A stretch of 64,000 nt of DNA from Symbiodinium sp. CCMP2592 (lineage: Eukaryota; Sar; Dinophyceae; Suessiales; Symbiodiniaceae): the NCBI GenBank assembly GCA_905221615.1, contig CAJNDT010000001.1:496329-560328 (forward strand). The letters run 5' to 3'. Position numbers and translations under genes: made by a program. How positions within the stretch are numbered: the stretch's first letter is position 1; each line of letters begins with the position of its first letter. Positions 47,750 to 59,043 of this stretch are shown here, piece after piece. A model generated the notes under the pieces. The model was not told where the DNA came from and searched no databases. It worked only from the letters and a program-made list of their open reading frames with translations.

Positions 47750-50304
47750 ATCACTCCCACATCACTTAGGCGAGGCTTGAGGGCGCAATTTTGACTGATT
47801 GAACAGGCAGGTCAGGGAAGCTGGGGGGAGGTGATTTTCGGAGTGACATTGGGGCGTGAATCGGGCGTGAAGTTGGAGTTAGGAATATTGTTGAGCGATT
47901 TCGGCGTGCTTAAAACCTTGCCCGAATTGGCACTCTCAAACATACATACACACATACGGACATGTGGTTCTTGCAACAAAGCGTGCTTTGTCTTGTTGTT
48001 TGCTTCCTCTTTCAAGCTGTCTTCTGTCAGGCGCCCTCTCTTGCAACAAGCCCGGGAAGCCACAACAATTGCTTATGGATTTGGGTTTCTCGAGGCTGAA
48101 CCCAATCCCAGCCACTGGCCCTAAACTCCAAATTGGACCAAGACCTTCATCCTAAAGCCGAAAGGAAAAACCCAAATCCTAGCCCAGGTATCCCAGGAAG
48201 CATTACATGTCTTTCTGGAACAGAGCTATAACCTGCACTCCAGTGGCGTTTGAGGACCGACGAGGATGCTGTGGATGGCTTGAACCTCACGTGAGTGATC
48301 GCGGTAAGGGCTCTCGAATTCAAAACCCTGCACCTACGGTGTATAAAGTGTAGACTTCTCAACCACTCTAAACCACACACCACGATACTTTAAGGCTCAG
48401 CGAGAGCTGTTGTTCTTCTTGCGCCTCTACTGATTGTTTTTTTGGCGACATGTAGGCTACCAGGGCTTGGGACTGGCTTAAGCTTTTGGGGTTCAGGGTT
48501 TTAGGGTATAGGGGTTTAGGGCTTAGGGGTTTAGGGTTTATAGGGTTTAGGGTGGGGTTTAGTAGGGTTTAGGGGTAGGGCAGCTGGGGATGGTTTGGTG
48601 ATTGCAGTACCGCTACCGTGGCTGGGGCTTGGGCGTCAGAGGTTGATTTTCTAGAATTCACAATCAATCGCTGAATCCCAGAGCCTGAAGCGGACATCGA
48701 CTTGTCCGCTGCTTCCAGCACTGACATTCGAAAGGAGCGTCTGTCTGTAAGAAAGCGGCAAAAACAACTTATCTGTCGGCTCTTCCCTGCAAACCCCAAA
48801 CTCAAAAACCCCATACCCTCCGCCCTCAACCTAGACCCGCATTCACTAGATCTCAAAGACCTCAACGGTGCCTCAACGTAGCCAGGAAGCCCATTCGCGA
48901 GCATCTGCGGCCTTGTTCGTCGCGAAGAAGAACATCCGACTGCGATGAGGCCCATCTTGCTCCTCTTGGACCCCGGTTGCAGGGCTCTAGCGGTTGCACA
49001 GTCTTTTGCCAGAGTATATTGAGGCTTATACGGGTTGATAAGGCTTTCTTGGCTTTAACTGCTCCTTGCGAACAGGGACTGGCTTTCGGCGTTCGGCCGT
49101 TCCACTCGGGCAACACATGGCGTTTCCGAAACTGGCTGTGTAGACAACGGTTCGTTGGAGGAGGCGTAGTTTACAGTGAGCGGTTCCGACAAGTCGAGAG
49201 GAGAGACAGAAGACTGGACCCTCGAAGCGATACATCCTTCTTACTATAAAGCCTCGGAAGAAACTTGAGTGAGAGGCTTCGTGCCGCTCTTATATCAGCG
49301 CTCGAGGATGGACAAAATGTACAATCCCGTGTCCAAACCGCTTCTAAGCTGCCTGCATTGCAGATACTTTGAGGAGGAGCTGTCGCCAAATACAAGTCGA
49401 CAAAGGGTTGGAGGGTTTGCCACCAAGCCTCAAACCATGACAATGAATGGAGCCGCACCCAAAACACCCAATTCCAACAGCCAGTGCAAATTCTAAGACT
49501 CTAGACCTCTACTATGTCATAAGCAGGTCTACCAAAAGCCGTAAGGGTTCAAGTGCCCCAGGATACTGTACACGGAGCTATCCGAGACTCTACGAAAACC
49601 TAGACACACTCTAAACCTACCCCAAGCTGTGAATCCTAAATCCTTAGATACCTTTCTACCGAGGCACCGTCTGCAGAACGAAGCCATGAGCGAACTCCTC
49701 CGTAATTCGATCGGCCTGGTTGCTCTCTCGGCGCTCAAGGCTTAGAAAGCTAAAAGCTTCGCTTCTTTGAGGCGGGGGGGGGCTTTAGGGTTTAGGGTTA
49801 GACCTGAACCCGCCAAAAAACAAGTACCTGAGAGGCTCCGTATTACAGAGTCAATATACATCTCCTTGAAAAGAAACTTTCTTTTATTGATGAGTTTAGA
49901 GACTGGGCTTCGGGTTTATAGGGCTGAAAAATTTTGGGCATGCGGTTCGGAGTTTATAGGTGATGCATATCGTGCAACGCATGAGAGTGTGCTTTGTCCC
50001 TTCAGGCTGGGACAGAACGTTGGAACAGGTTTAAGGGCTTAGGGCTTCAGTTCAACGTCTAGAGTCTAGAATCCAAGGTCAGGGTTTTAGGAATGAAGGC
50101 TGCCAACTGTTCAGATTGGGAGTGTGAGATGTGAAAGGGCAGACAGCCTGGACGGAGAAATCAAGCTCGAGTTCTTGCGACCATGTGGGGATCTCCACCA
50201 GCAGCTTGGGGTGCGCGTTTGCTCAACTCCAGACATGTCCGGATGTGTTCGCAGTCGCGAGTCTGCCTCACGAAAAAACCCGAAGCGCAAACCCACAAAT
50301 TCCA
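47750..50304. other. Unassigned DNA
   Basis: A TTTAGGG-like tract spans 48486-48582. 48600-49480 is more complex, with competing frames on both strands (84-128 codons) and no recognised motif. 49780-50090 carries telomere-like fragments. Confidence 0.45.
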
Positions 50305-50425
50305 ACTGGGAGGCTCATGGGACTTAGTAAGTAAGGTTATAAGTAGGTTATACTTAGGATAACCCCACTTAGGGGACTTATAATCCCACTTATAACCTAC
50401 TTACTACGTCCCAGGATCCTCCAAG
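50305..50425. mobile_element. MITE-like inverted repeat, family IR-A copy 4
   Basis: From AGGCTCATGGGACTTAGTAA to TCCTCCAAG it is nearly base-for-base identical to copy 1 at 2245-2366, with about three substitutions in 115 positions. The left terminus is altered (CAACTGGG in place of TACTTGG). Confidence 0.88.
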
Positions 50426-50630
50426 CACTGTCTATGCGAACAAGAAGCATTTGGCCGCGACCAGTACTCGAGAAGATTCGAAACGCCAGGAGTGTTGGAC
50501 TCTACCTCGCGTGGGGGTGGGCCAGTCCGAGATGCTATTAGTATCATGGGGCCAAACCCTGGGCATCAAAATAGCCCAAAAGCCTTATATAGTATGGTCT
50601 TTCTGCCAAAAAGCCTTAATATATGGGTGG

Positions 50631-50729
50631 TTGTGAAAATTATGGTCCCTTTTTGGGTCTTTATTTTAGTACCACACTTAATATTTAGGGTACCCAGAAA
50701 GGGACAATAATTTCGACAACTACCCATAT
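50631..50729. mobile_element. MITE-like inverted repeat, family IR-D copy 3
   Basis: ATATGGGTGGTTGTGAAAAT and ATTTCGACAACTACCCATAT are the arms, with GGTCCCTTTTTGGG and its partner inside. The interior is in the opposite orientation to copy 2. Confidence 0.88.
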
Positions 50730-50944
50730 GGGTCCTTAGATGCCTAGGGAAAGGGGGTGATGGGCTTCGGGGGCAATCTGGCACTGCCCTTTCTACAAGA
50801 ATCCATGGCGGAGTTGACCCAAACAAAAAGCCCAGCTATGAGGATCCTAGGTTACAAGGACCCCTGAATCAGGAACCCCGAGCTTTGAAGAACCCCCCGA
50901 CCCATGAAACCCGGATAAGTCTGCGAGGAAAAACATATAAGCAA

Positions 50945-51060
50945 CTAGGATGCCCAGTAACCTAGGAATCAAAAAGGGGCTCCCTTTTTGGTCTTGGGTA
51001 ACAAAAAAAGGAACCTAGGACTCCAAAAAGGGGAATAAGGGTACCTACCGGGCACCCTAG
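50945..51060. mobile_element. MITE-like inverted repeat, family IR-E copy 2
   Basis: CTAGGATGCCCAGTAACCTA at the left and TACCGGGCACCCTAG at the right. GGGCTCCCTTTTTGGT and GGAATAAGGGTAC are shared with copy 1 (26009). Confidence 0.85.
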
Positions 51061-51168
51061 ACAACCCGAACAACCTCGACTCTAGTCCCGAAGCCCTAAA
51101 AGCTGAGTAGCATTCCGGGCTCATTCCTTCGAGCATCCTTTTTTTTGTATTGGGGTCTCAACCCTGGG

Positions 51169-51275
51169 CCCAGAGACTCCAAGATCCCTTAATTAAGGAA
51201 TATACCTTAAGTTATGGTAGGATCCCTAATATGATTTAAGGACTACTCCTTAATTAAGGGATATTGGGGTCTCAA
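51169..51275. mobile_element. MITE-like inverted repeat, family IR-F copy 2
   Basis: CCCAGAGACTCCAAGATCCC then TTAATTAAGG at the left; CCTTAATTAAGGGATATTGG then GGTCTC at the right. The terminal GTA/TAG of copy 1 is lost. Confidence 0.82.
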
Positions 51276-51279
51276 GGAG

Positions 51280-52640
51280 GGAGAGCGCTGCAGACCGAAA
51301 ACTGGGATCGCCATGGAGGGCTGGGGTTTGCCCAGAGCTTCCAGTTTAGGGGTCCTGGGTGGGGTTTAGGGTTCGGGTTATTAGGAACCACCAAAATAGT
51401 ATTGCAAATTATTCAAACCCCTGTAGTGTTACAGGGTCACTCCTTTCCAAAACTGCCATCTCCGGATTCCTGGATGCTGCAATTCCAGATTACAGTCATT
51501 CAGGGCTCAAGTTTAGAAAGGGGTTGCAAGCATCTGGCGTAATCGTTTACACTAGGGAGCCCTGCTCAGGAATGCCATTTCTATACAAGTTCCGGGTTCC
51601 ATGTTCTAGGCCTAGAGATTCGGGTGCCTCCATGGCATTTCGCAGAGGGCTGCCCTTAACGGGCGCACTGAAAATTGACGCCAAAACGGCGCAGCTTGCA
51701 AGCCAGGTTAACGGCTAGGTTTGAATTAGGAATGCCCTGAGCTGGGGAGGTACCACGGAAGCCAGCCTGTGTAAAGCTGACTGAAGATTCCGAGGCTCAT
51801 TAAAAGTTCAACGCTCCCAGGCTTTGAAACTGGAGACCCTAAACCCACAGCCCTGCTCTACCCCAACGCTCGCACGAGCATACCTCCACATCATGTTAAC
51901 TACATTCACACGCCAACCTACCTTTTTGAGTCGATATGCGAACCTGCCCTACGCCTACACTGCGATCCCTAGATGCTGACTCCTAAATTCTTGTTGTACC
52001 TTTGGCTATCGCACTGCAAAACCCTAGACCCTAAACTCCAAACCCAAATCCTAAACCCCATGCCCAAATCCTGCTTCTACAGCTATCTCACTGCAGGATC
52101 CGTCAGTCGATTTCGATGAGAGGAGCTTCCACTTCCGACACCAATTTTCCTCGGGTTTGGGGTTTAGGGGTTTCAGCACTCACTCTCGGACATACCTTTG
52201 GTGTTTAGGAGTTTAGGGGTTTGGAGTTTAGGGGGGTTTAGGGGTTAGGGATTTAGGGTTCAGGGTTTAAGGTTTAAGTTTAGGGACTTGGGATCTGTTG
52301 TCTAAAACCTCTCAGTACCGCCCGTGCTGCAGAGGTGCGGAAACTCCGGAGACAACCCAGACACTCAGAAACCTTGAGCGGTTTAGGGCTTCAGGTTTGG
52401 ACGGCTTTGCACCCTGCATTGCTTGACTGGGTGTTGGGGTTTAATTAGGGCTTTCGGGGTCTAGGGCTGCTGTAAACAACTGTAAATGTACATATCAAAA
52501 CTTTGCACCCTAAACCCTAAACCCTAAACCCAACCCTACCAGGCCTTGGCAGCCAAGAGTCGCGTCCACCTCCGCTTCGGGGCCGCTTCCCCGACAGAGC
52601 GATCTGCCGTAGGAGGTTCCTTTGGGACTTCGCGGTTTAG
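51280..52640. other. Unassigned DNA with telomere-like tracts
   Basis: 51359-51718 has a 119-codon plus frame that starts in telomere-like DNA; I do not call it a gene. 51386-51410 repeats ACCACCAAAATAGTAT, seen also near 14082. 52152-52280 is a TTTAGGGG tract containing a CACTCACTCTCGGACA element at 52177. Confidence 0.5.
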
Positions 52641-52668
52641 GGTTTAGGGTTTAGGGCTAGGGTTTCAG

Positions 52669-52685
52669 CACTCACACTCGGACAA
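52669..52685. repeat. Dispersed element CACTCACACTCGGACAA
   Basis: This 17-base block, usually continuing as GCCTNGGCGAGG, occurs here and at 3996, 19553, 35208 (variant), 52177 (variant) and in a diverged form near 38512, always next to TTTAGGG-type sequence. Confidence 0.8.
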
Positions 52686-52955
52686 GCCTAGGCGAGGTTC
52701 ACGAGTCCGCATCAGGCACATATGGCCCCAAGCCAGCGCACGTGTGGCGGCAGCCGAAAACATTAACACTCCAAGCCACTAGTCAAACCCGCATCCTGAG
52801 TTCACACTGCACACGACATAACGACCGAAGGCCGTAGGATTGTCAGCATCACATCTGGTCTCGTAGTGTCCTCATGCGTACGTGGCAGCTTAACATGGGG
52901 GCAATGATGCCCACACATATGCTCGCATATCCAGGGCCAGTTGGTTGTTCCGACG

Positions 52956-53283
52956 CGGTCCCCGTGCAGCTATACGTCCATGTCAGATGTCACCGAGCAA
53001 ACGGATTCCCACTGGGAATGATATTCTTGCCAAAACCATGCGGGGCATGCCGCAAATTCAGTCTTGTCTTGCCAAAAGCCATGCAGGAGCATGCAGCAAA
53101 TTCAGTCTCATCTTGCAAACGGTCCCCGTGCAGCTATACGTCCATGTCAGATGTCACCAAGCAAACGGATTCCCACTGGGAATGATATTCTTGCCAGAAA
53201 CCATGCGGGGCATGCAGCAAATTCAGTCTTGTCTTGCCAAAGCCATGCAGGAGCATGCAACAAATTCAGTCTCGTCTTGCAAA
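52956..53283 (+). repeat. 164-bp tandem duplication, two units
   Basis: CGGTCCCCGTGCAGCTATAC opens both units (52956 and 53120). The two differ by only a handful of bases, and each contains two copies of a smaller word, GCAAATTCAGTCT. The second unit ends where the match stops near 53283. Confidence 0.9.
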
Positions 53284-53363
53284 CATGTTCTCCAACTCAT
53301 GCATAGCCAAAGGGGCAGCAGCACACCGCAGCTTCGCGTAGCTACGCATTCCCATGGCAGTGC

Positions 53364-53387
53364 ATTGTAGTGAGCCAGTGGACCACA
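53364..53387 (+). repeat. 24-bp repeat, second copy at 53724
   Basis: ATTGTAGTGAGCCAGTGGAC plus CACA is repeated exactly 360 bases downstream (53724-53747). The 30 bases on either side are similar but diverged, so an older duplication of at least 80 bp is likely. Confidence 0.8.
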
Positions 53388-54620
53388 GCCTCATGTCAGT
53401 CGTAGCAAAAAGTCCATGCCAGATGTCACCAAGCCAACAGATTCCCACAACGAATGGCGCTTTGCCCAAAAACCATGCAGAGGCATGGAAGGCCGAAGCA
53501 GGCTATACATTCAATAAATGCAGTCTTGCAAACGTATTCTCCAACCCATGCAGATGTTGGTAGACGGTCATGACCGATGTCTGCCACTACCTGTGGTTGA
53601 TTGTGTCTGTCCGAAGTCAATGCCACATTCAGCAAAATCCAACTCCATTGCATGCAGATATCAGAACAGGATGCCAGAAAGCATACAGCGGCTTCACGCA
53701 GCTATACAGGTCCAGGTCAGCGTATTGTAGTGAGCCAGTGGACCACAAATGCGTGTCAGTCACATCCAATATCTCTGGCCCTCCATCACAATCTCGGAGC
53801 CCTGAGTCGTGACAGTCACCAGGCCGCAGTGTGGCAGACGCAGCATGTCCCATCATTCAGCACGAGCGAGGGTTAGGGTTACCTAGACCCCGACTAGGGA
53901 GGGAAGAGTGGCTAGTGACTAGTTACCAGACGAACGGACGCGGTGACAGCGAGGCCGAGTCAGAGGCCTTGTTCTGTGAGCTATGGAAACCGTAGCGTGT
54001 GATTCGGTCCCGGTCTCCGCCCTGCCAGTGCCCTCGTCAGTCTTGTGGTGCATGCGGAGCATGAAAGGCCTGTCCAGGGGCGTGTTAGTAAGAGGACGGA
54101 TCCTAAGTAGGGAAGGGTAGGCCGGGGAGGGGGACATCAACAAGGGCCGACTCAGACACAACGTGACGCTTTGGCTGTGAATCAGGGAACAAGCGGAGAG
54201 GTGCTTGATTAGGATGTAACGGGAGGGGCGTCAACACATTGCACAAAACGCTTGGGCTAGGCTTGAACAGAACGACGGGGCTGGGCTGGGTGGCAAGGGG
54301 TGGGCTGTTCGGAGGTTGACACACGTGCGCACTCGGTCCGCATGGACAAACCTCTTTAGCATGCAGCTCGTTCTCGTGTCAAGTGCAGTGGTCGGTCGTA
54401 GATCATTCCTAAATTCGTGGCACACAAATTCAAATTCGCAAATTAACGAGCAGGCATGCATTCAATTCACCGTCGGGTTCGACACACGCACCATGCTTGA
54501 ATTCTTATCCGGGCATGTGAAAAACACAGCTCCAGACCTCTGTGCGTGCATGCAGCATCATCGACCGAGCGGTGCAGTGCCCAGCGGGGGTCTTCAGGAA
54601 ACCACCACGACAGGAGTTGC

Positions 54621-55590
54621 CACTTAGGGTTTAGGGCTTAGGGTTTAGGGTTGAGGGTTTAGGGTTCGGGTTTAGGGACTAGGTTTTCGGGCATGACATA
54701 AGGAATCATGCGCCCTAAATGGCTTACGGCCTATGGCATATATTCCGTAAACAAGGGGCGCTGGGTGAGGGCTCTAGCCCGAAGCTTGAATCAACACCGT
54801 GATTTAACTATCTTTAGGGTTGTAGTTTGGGGTTGAGAGCTAGGGTGTTCGGGTTGACAATTTAGGGTTCTGGCAAAAACGGTTTCGGATCGAGGGCTTA
54901 AGTTTCGAAATCAGGTTTCAGGGGCCGTCTGAGGCATGCCTGGGTCTCCCCCTCAAAACTCTTGAGAAGTTTAGGGGGCGATGTCAGGGATGGGGTGTGG
55001 GCGGAATCAACTTCAACGGTGGGTGGCGACAAAAGAGAAGTCGCTGTTTTTTTCAGCATCCCTCGGTGTCAGGGCCTGTCCAAAGACCAATCACCGCATT
55101 GCTTTCCACCGAAGCCCCGTAGCCGTTCTGGCTAGTATAAGCTAGTATAGACGCACTCAAGACAAGATCCTGAGTTCTGGGATCCCCCTCCACTCCGCCA
55201 CCCCTCCGGTCATCTCAACTCACATCTCGGGGGCGGAGAGCTTTGCACCTAAAGTCCTCCATCAATCCAGTGGCGGCCATGTTTTGTGTCGGACCGGTTC
55301 GGACCTGGGTAAGATCATGGAAGTGGTGGAGCCCTTGCAAGACCCCTTTATAGAGCCATGAACTAAAGGAACCACCTTTATAGAACCATGAATTCAAGGA
55401 ACCACCTGAAGGTGAGGTTATAGGAAGTGGGGGAGCCTTACAGGATCGCTCTGAGAGTACCATTACTGAAAGGAACCCTCTAACGGTTGGGCTACAGGAA
55501 GTGGTGGAGCCGTAATAGGACACCTTTATAGAACCGTTAGTTCAAGGACCCCCTGACACCGACTGGGGCATCCTCTTGCTTAGTCAAGCG
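54621..55590. other. Telomere-like tract, then direct-repeat block
   Basis: 54626-54690 is TTTAGGG-like. 55310-55560 contains recurring words: GGAAGTG(G/T)(T/G)GGAGCC, CTTTATAGA(G/A)CC(A/G)T and AAGGA(A/C)CC(A/C)CC, giving a degenerate tandem structure. A leader-like 17-mer lies at 55117-55133. No gene was recognised. Confidence 0.55.
55117..55133 (+). other. Possible decayed spliced-leader sequence
   Basis: CCGTAGCCGTTCTGGCT matches the first 17 bases of the dinoflagellate leader at 15 positions, but the terminal CAAG is not present (AGTATAAG follows). No open frame begins shortly downstream. It may be a relict or chance. Confidence 0.3.
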
Positions 55591-55916
55591 GCGAAGTACC
55601 GTGCGATGCCGCCCACCTGGACGTCGCACTTCAGCAGCTCCCTGCGGAACGCTTACAATATGTTCACTACAGGTTCAGGAATATCAGGGAATAATTGAAA
55701 CTGGGCTTTGGGGTTTCTTTAGAGTAGATATAGCAGGGACTACACGGGGATTCTATAACTGATTTTCCGAACGTTTCCTAAGAATCTCAAGTCCTAGGGA
55801 GGACTTGGGTGTTTGGGGCCTTTATGTTGGAGGAGTGTTGGCTTTTAAGGGTTTCGGGGCTTAGCGGTTTGGTGAGCTCCAAAGCTCGGCGAAATGCAGA
55901 CAGGAGCTTGCCGTAA

Positions 55917-56145
55917 CTAGGCCTGGGCAACGGGGCTGATGCCTTCGAAAAACCTTGCGGCCTCTTCCCAAAATTTCGGTGCCGATTCTGGTACAGGCAG
56001 GAAAGCTGCATCGAATGCCGTGGATTCATGTCGATGCTTCCAGACGACTTCCTGTGCGTGCTTCATTCCGCCAAATGGGCCTTCTCGGCGTGTTCCCTCC
56101 ACCCCAAACTTCTTCAGATGGGGCGTCGCTCGGTGCGGATCCGGG
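55917..56145 (-). CDS. Possible terminal exon, unknown protein
   Basis: A minus frame, open to a TAG at 55917, reads HLKKFGVEGTRREGPFGGMK, then EVVWKHRHESTAFDAAFLPV and APKFWEEAARFFEGISPVAQ. The composition is that of real protein, with GC-rich third positions, and it stands out from the telomere-like DNA on both sides (55800-55870, 56160-56390). The ATG at 56100-56102 is possible, but the frame continues upstream, so it is more likely an internal or last exon. No family was recognised and no partner exon found. Confidence 0.38.
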
Positions 56146-56308
56146 CGGCGTAGCCAACCCTAATCCCAAACTCTAAGCACCCAAGCCTTGAAACCAACCC
56201 TAAACCCCAAACAGATCCGTACAACCCTGTAGAACCTTACACGAAAAGCATGTGAAGATGGATGTTACTATAAGTTCTAGCGACCGAATCTCACAACCAT
56301 ATTGCCCA

Positions 56309-56390
56309 AAAACCCTAAACCCTAAATCTCAAACCCCAAAGCTCTAAACTCTAAACCTTAAAAGCCCTAAACCCCAAAACACTATGCCCT
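56309..56390 (-). repeat. CCCTAAA telomere-like tract
   Basis: C-strand units with ACTCTAAACC and AACCCCAAA variants. Confidence 0.85.
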
Positions 56391-56495
56391 AAAAACTAGC
56401 AGACCTAACAAGCCCCGAACTCCCGCCTTGCCACTTCAGGCATGGCAGCGTATTTCGACTTCGGCGGTTTGTAGGAGACCTGTGCTTAGGATTTC

Positions 56496-56687
56496 TGGGT
56501 GGTTGTGAAAATTAAAGGGATCCATAGGGCTCCTATAAGGGTCCCTTTAAGGGTTCCTTTAAAGGGATCTATAGGGCTCCTATAAGGTTGTCAAAATTAT
56601 GGTCCCGTTTCGGGTCCCTAATGTAGTACGGCACCTAATATTTAGGGTAATTATCCATAAAGGAGCCCTACTTTTGACAACTACCCA
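56496..56687. mobile_element. MITE-like inverted repeat, family IR-D copy 4, with internal insert
   Basis: TGGGTGGTTGTGAAAATTAA at the left and TTTTGACAACTACCCA at the right. After the left arm come AAAGGGATCCATAGGGCTCC, TATAAGGG and a second AAAGGGATCTATAGGGCTCC, then a repeated GTTGTCAAAATTATGGTCCC. The insert is the reverse of that in copy 1 at 37679. Confidence 0.85.
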
Positions 56688-56689
56688 TT

Positions 56690-57100
56690 TGTTTGGTGTG
56701 TCTGTTTCGGTTGGGTAGGAGCCGGGGTTTGGGGGTCCAGGTGCAAGATGATTGGGGTGTAGGGTCCAGAAACCGATGGGGTTTAGTGCTTTAGAACTCA
56801 AGGTATCTGGAATAACCTGGAGTCTTGGCGGGGGTCATAGATAACAGACCCTAACCCCTAAAACGAGATCAGGATTTGGAGAGTAGAAACACTATTTACT
56901 CCGACCCCTATAGTAAGGTCTTGAGTTTAGTGTTACAGGTCTTACCCGTCCTACACCTGCGTTTTCGCAGGTTGACAGTCGGATCTATTCTACAGGGATT
57001 ACTAAACTCCAATGTCAAAGGTAAACAACAATGGACCCCCATTGAGGGCTTAGGGGTGGTATAGGTTTGTCTGGCTGAAGTTTGGGCTCATGAAACAATC
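56690..57100. other. Unassigned DNA
   Basis: Low-complexity G-rich fragments and a 62-codon plus frame without coding evidence. Confidence 0.5.
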
Positions 57101-57171
57101 CTCATACCATGCCCTTTATTCAGCACGGACTGAGGTGCCGGCCAGCGCCCACAAAACTCATACGATGCCCT
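57101..57171 (-). mobile_element. Insertion with 15-bp target duplication (14 of 15)
   Basis: CTCATACCATGCCCT at 57101-57115 and CTCATACGATGCCCT at 57157-57171. The insert begins TTATTCAGCACGGACTGAGG, related to the AGCACGGACTTGGAG repeat at 37219 and 59010. CCCTAAACCC follows. Confidence 0.8.
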
Positions 57172-59009
57172 AAACCCTAAACCCTAAGTTCAGGCCCAAG
57201 GAGCTTTGCCCACAACTGCTGATTCTTGCTTCGGGCCTTCCTTGGCAACAAACAAACACCTAAACATAAACCTTCGAAGCGAACATCCCTACAGCGGGGC
57301 TGCCTTCGATAGTTCATCTGTTCTTGCCTGTCTGGGCCCCAAGCAGAGGCCACTGCAAACTCAGGTGGCCGGAGACCCAAATGTTTTCAGATAGTCGGGT
57401 TTGGGCTTCCTTTTACATAGGGTTGTCAGCTTGGGGCGTAAGGCAAGATATAGTGATCCCCATCAGGGGCACCTTAGACTTGTTTAGAGCCCCTGAAACT
57501 CTTGAAAGCAATATAGAATCCTCTAGGGGGATGTCAGAAGAAGCACATAAATACAAACAACTGAAGCCTGCCGTGTCCAAACAAGGACATGCCTTGCCTA
57601 CGTCGACTTCATCGATTTTCTTCAGTTGGGACCATAAGACTCTGCACTTACGACGTAAGTTTTAGGCTGCTTCCATTTGGGGTGCTTTTGAGGGCCGAAT
57701 CCCCAACCCGATGCACCCTGAAGCACCAGAACCATCCCTGAAACCAAAAAGTCTACTGAAAGGCTTCTAGGCCCAGTATCAAAGAGGCCAAGGCAGCCTA
57801 GCAGTCCGCCGTAGGAAGGGGGTGCATGACCTCCCCATGGATGGAAACAAAAGCTTCTTGCGCCACGTTCGTTGGGGAGAATTTATGGTTCTCGATCCAT
57901 GGGATGAGAAATTTGGGTGGTGGGGTGGGGGGCAGGATGCTGGGCGTTTTCCGGGTTTAGGTTTGTATGATGGGTGGTATTCTCTCGTGCTTGGGAACCG
58001 GCAGACATGGCTTCAGCTCGGTTCGGAAACACGTTGGCAGCTATGTCGCAGTCCATTGTGCAAGCTGCACAAGCCTCAAACAAGAAGTGAAGTGCCGTGG
58101 AATGTTGATCCACTCGGGGTGATGACTCATGCAGTAGTGCGCAGTCATTCACCAATTGACCGAGCATCATGTGCTAAACTACAAGCAGACCAGCAGATCG
58201 GAGACATACTGCATAATATGACATCTAGTGCAAAAAAAACATGCAGTTGGTCCGTTTCGTGCCCGTGCGTGCATGTACGCCCTGAGATTCACATATCTGT
58301 CTGTCTGGCTGTATTTATGTTTGTAGAGTTTACACATTCGCATGTCAGCATGGAAATGAGGAAGTAAGAAAGCACGTGAGCAAGCGAGTGAGTCGGTGGG
58401 CAGGTGGGTGTGTAGGTGGGCGGGTGAGTGAGCAAGCCGAGCAAGCAAGTACGTAAGTGAGTCAGTAGGTACGAAACCCTAGAGGTCTAAGGACTCATGT
58501 ATTAAGGCTTTTGGGTCCAAAGACCATACTATATAAGGCTTTTGAACCATTCTGATCCCTAGGGAAAGTGTTTGGGCAAGGAGCAAGTGAGCAGGTCGGC
58601 AAGCAGGTCAGCAATGAATGAAGGATACTGAAGTGGGTACAATGACAGACTGAGTCTGAGCGAGTGAGTCCAGAATGCACGCTGTGAAAGCATGTGTAGC
58701 CACCTGCCGTACACGAGACTATGCTGTAGGCATGGGATATTTTCGCATGCGTTGCCTGATGCATCTGCTAGCTCATGAATGATACCCCTCGAACAGGCTA
58801 ATCGCGATTGCTTGCAATGTTTCGCAAGAGTCCGCGCATCGGAATCTCATGCCGGGTTTGTCCAAACCAAGGCGCCCGCATCCGCAATCAAGAACCCGAA
58901 ACCCCAGATCCCAAAACCCTCAACATATTAAAGCTGAAGCCTTATAATCCTGAAACCCGAGAATCTTGGAACCTAAGGCATTCCAAGCCGCCTAAAGCCC
59001 TTTTTTTTG
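57172..59009. other. Unassigned DNA
   Basis: 57822-58367 holds a 181-codon plus frame whose first half contains Trp/Gly-rich text (GWWGGGQDAGRFPGLGLYDG) and whose second half looks random. I see no family and doubt it is a gene. 58370-58450 and 58560-58620 are GTGAGTGAGCAAG-type repeats. Confidence 0.45.
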
Positions 59010-59043
59010 AGCACGGACTTGGAGTGTATGCCGGCAGCGAAGC
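59010..59043. repeat. 34-bp repeat identical to 37219-37252
   Basis: Starts AGCACGGACTTGGAGTGTAT, preceded by CCCTTTTTTTTG and followed by GCCCTAAAACC. Read on the minus strand it ends TCCAAGTCCGTGCTC plus an eight-A tail, so it is another A-tailed insert; its target duplication is weak (AAGCCCT versus AAGCGCCCT). Confidence 0.8.

Larger units (their letters stand above)
52700..54620. other. Repeat-poor island without telomere-like units
   Basis: Nearly free of TTTAGGG and hairpin elements over about 1.9 kb, bounded on both sides by TTTAGGG tracts. The sequence is rich in CATGCA, GCAAATTCAGTCT and CCATG words and contains tandem and spaced duplications. Open frames on both strands follow these repeats. 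Its composition resembles the 38.5-42.4 kb island, so it may be genic flank or intron DNA, but no exon was recognised. Confidence 0.55.

Noticed and set aside
52956-53283. CRISPR-like repeat array
   Set aside because: Only two 164-bp units in tandem without spacers; likewise the 62846 boxes have too few copies and irregular spacing, and the genome is eukaryotic.
57822-58367. 181-codon plus frame as a gene
   Set aside because: Composition changes midway, a telomere-like fragment lies inside (near 57950), and no motif or GC3 signal was found.
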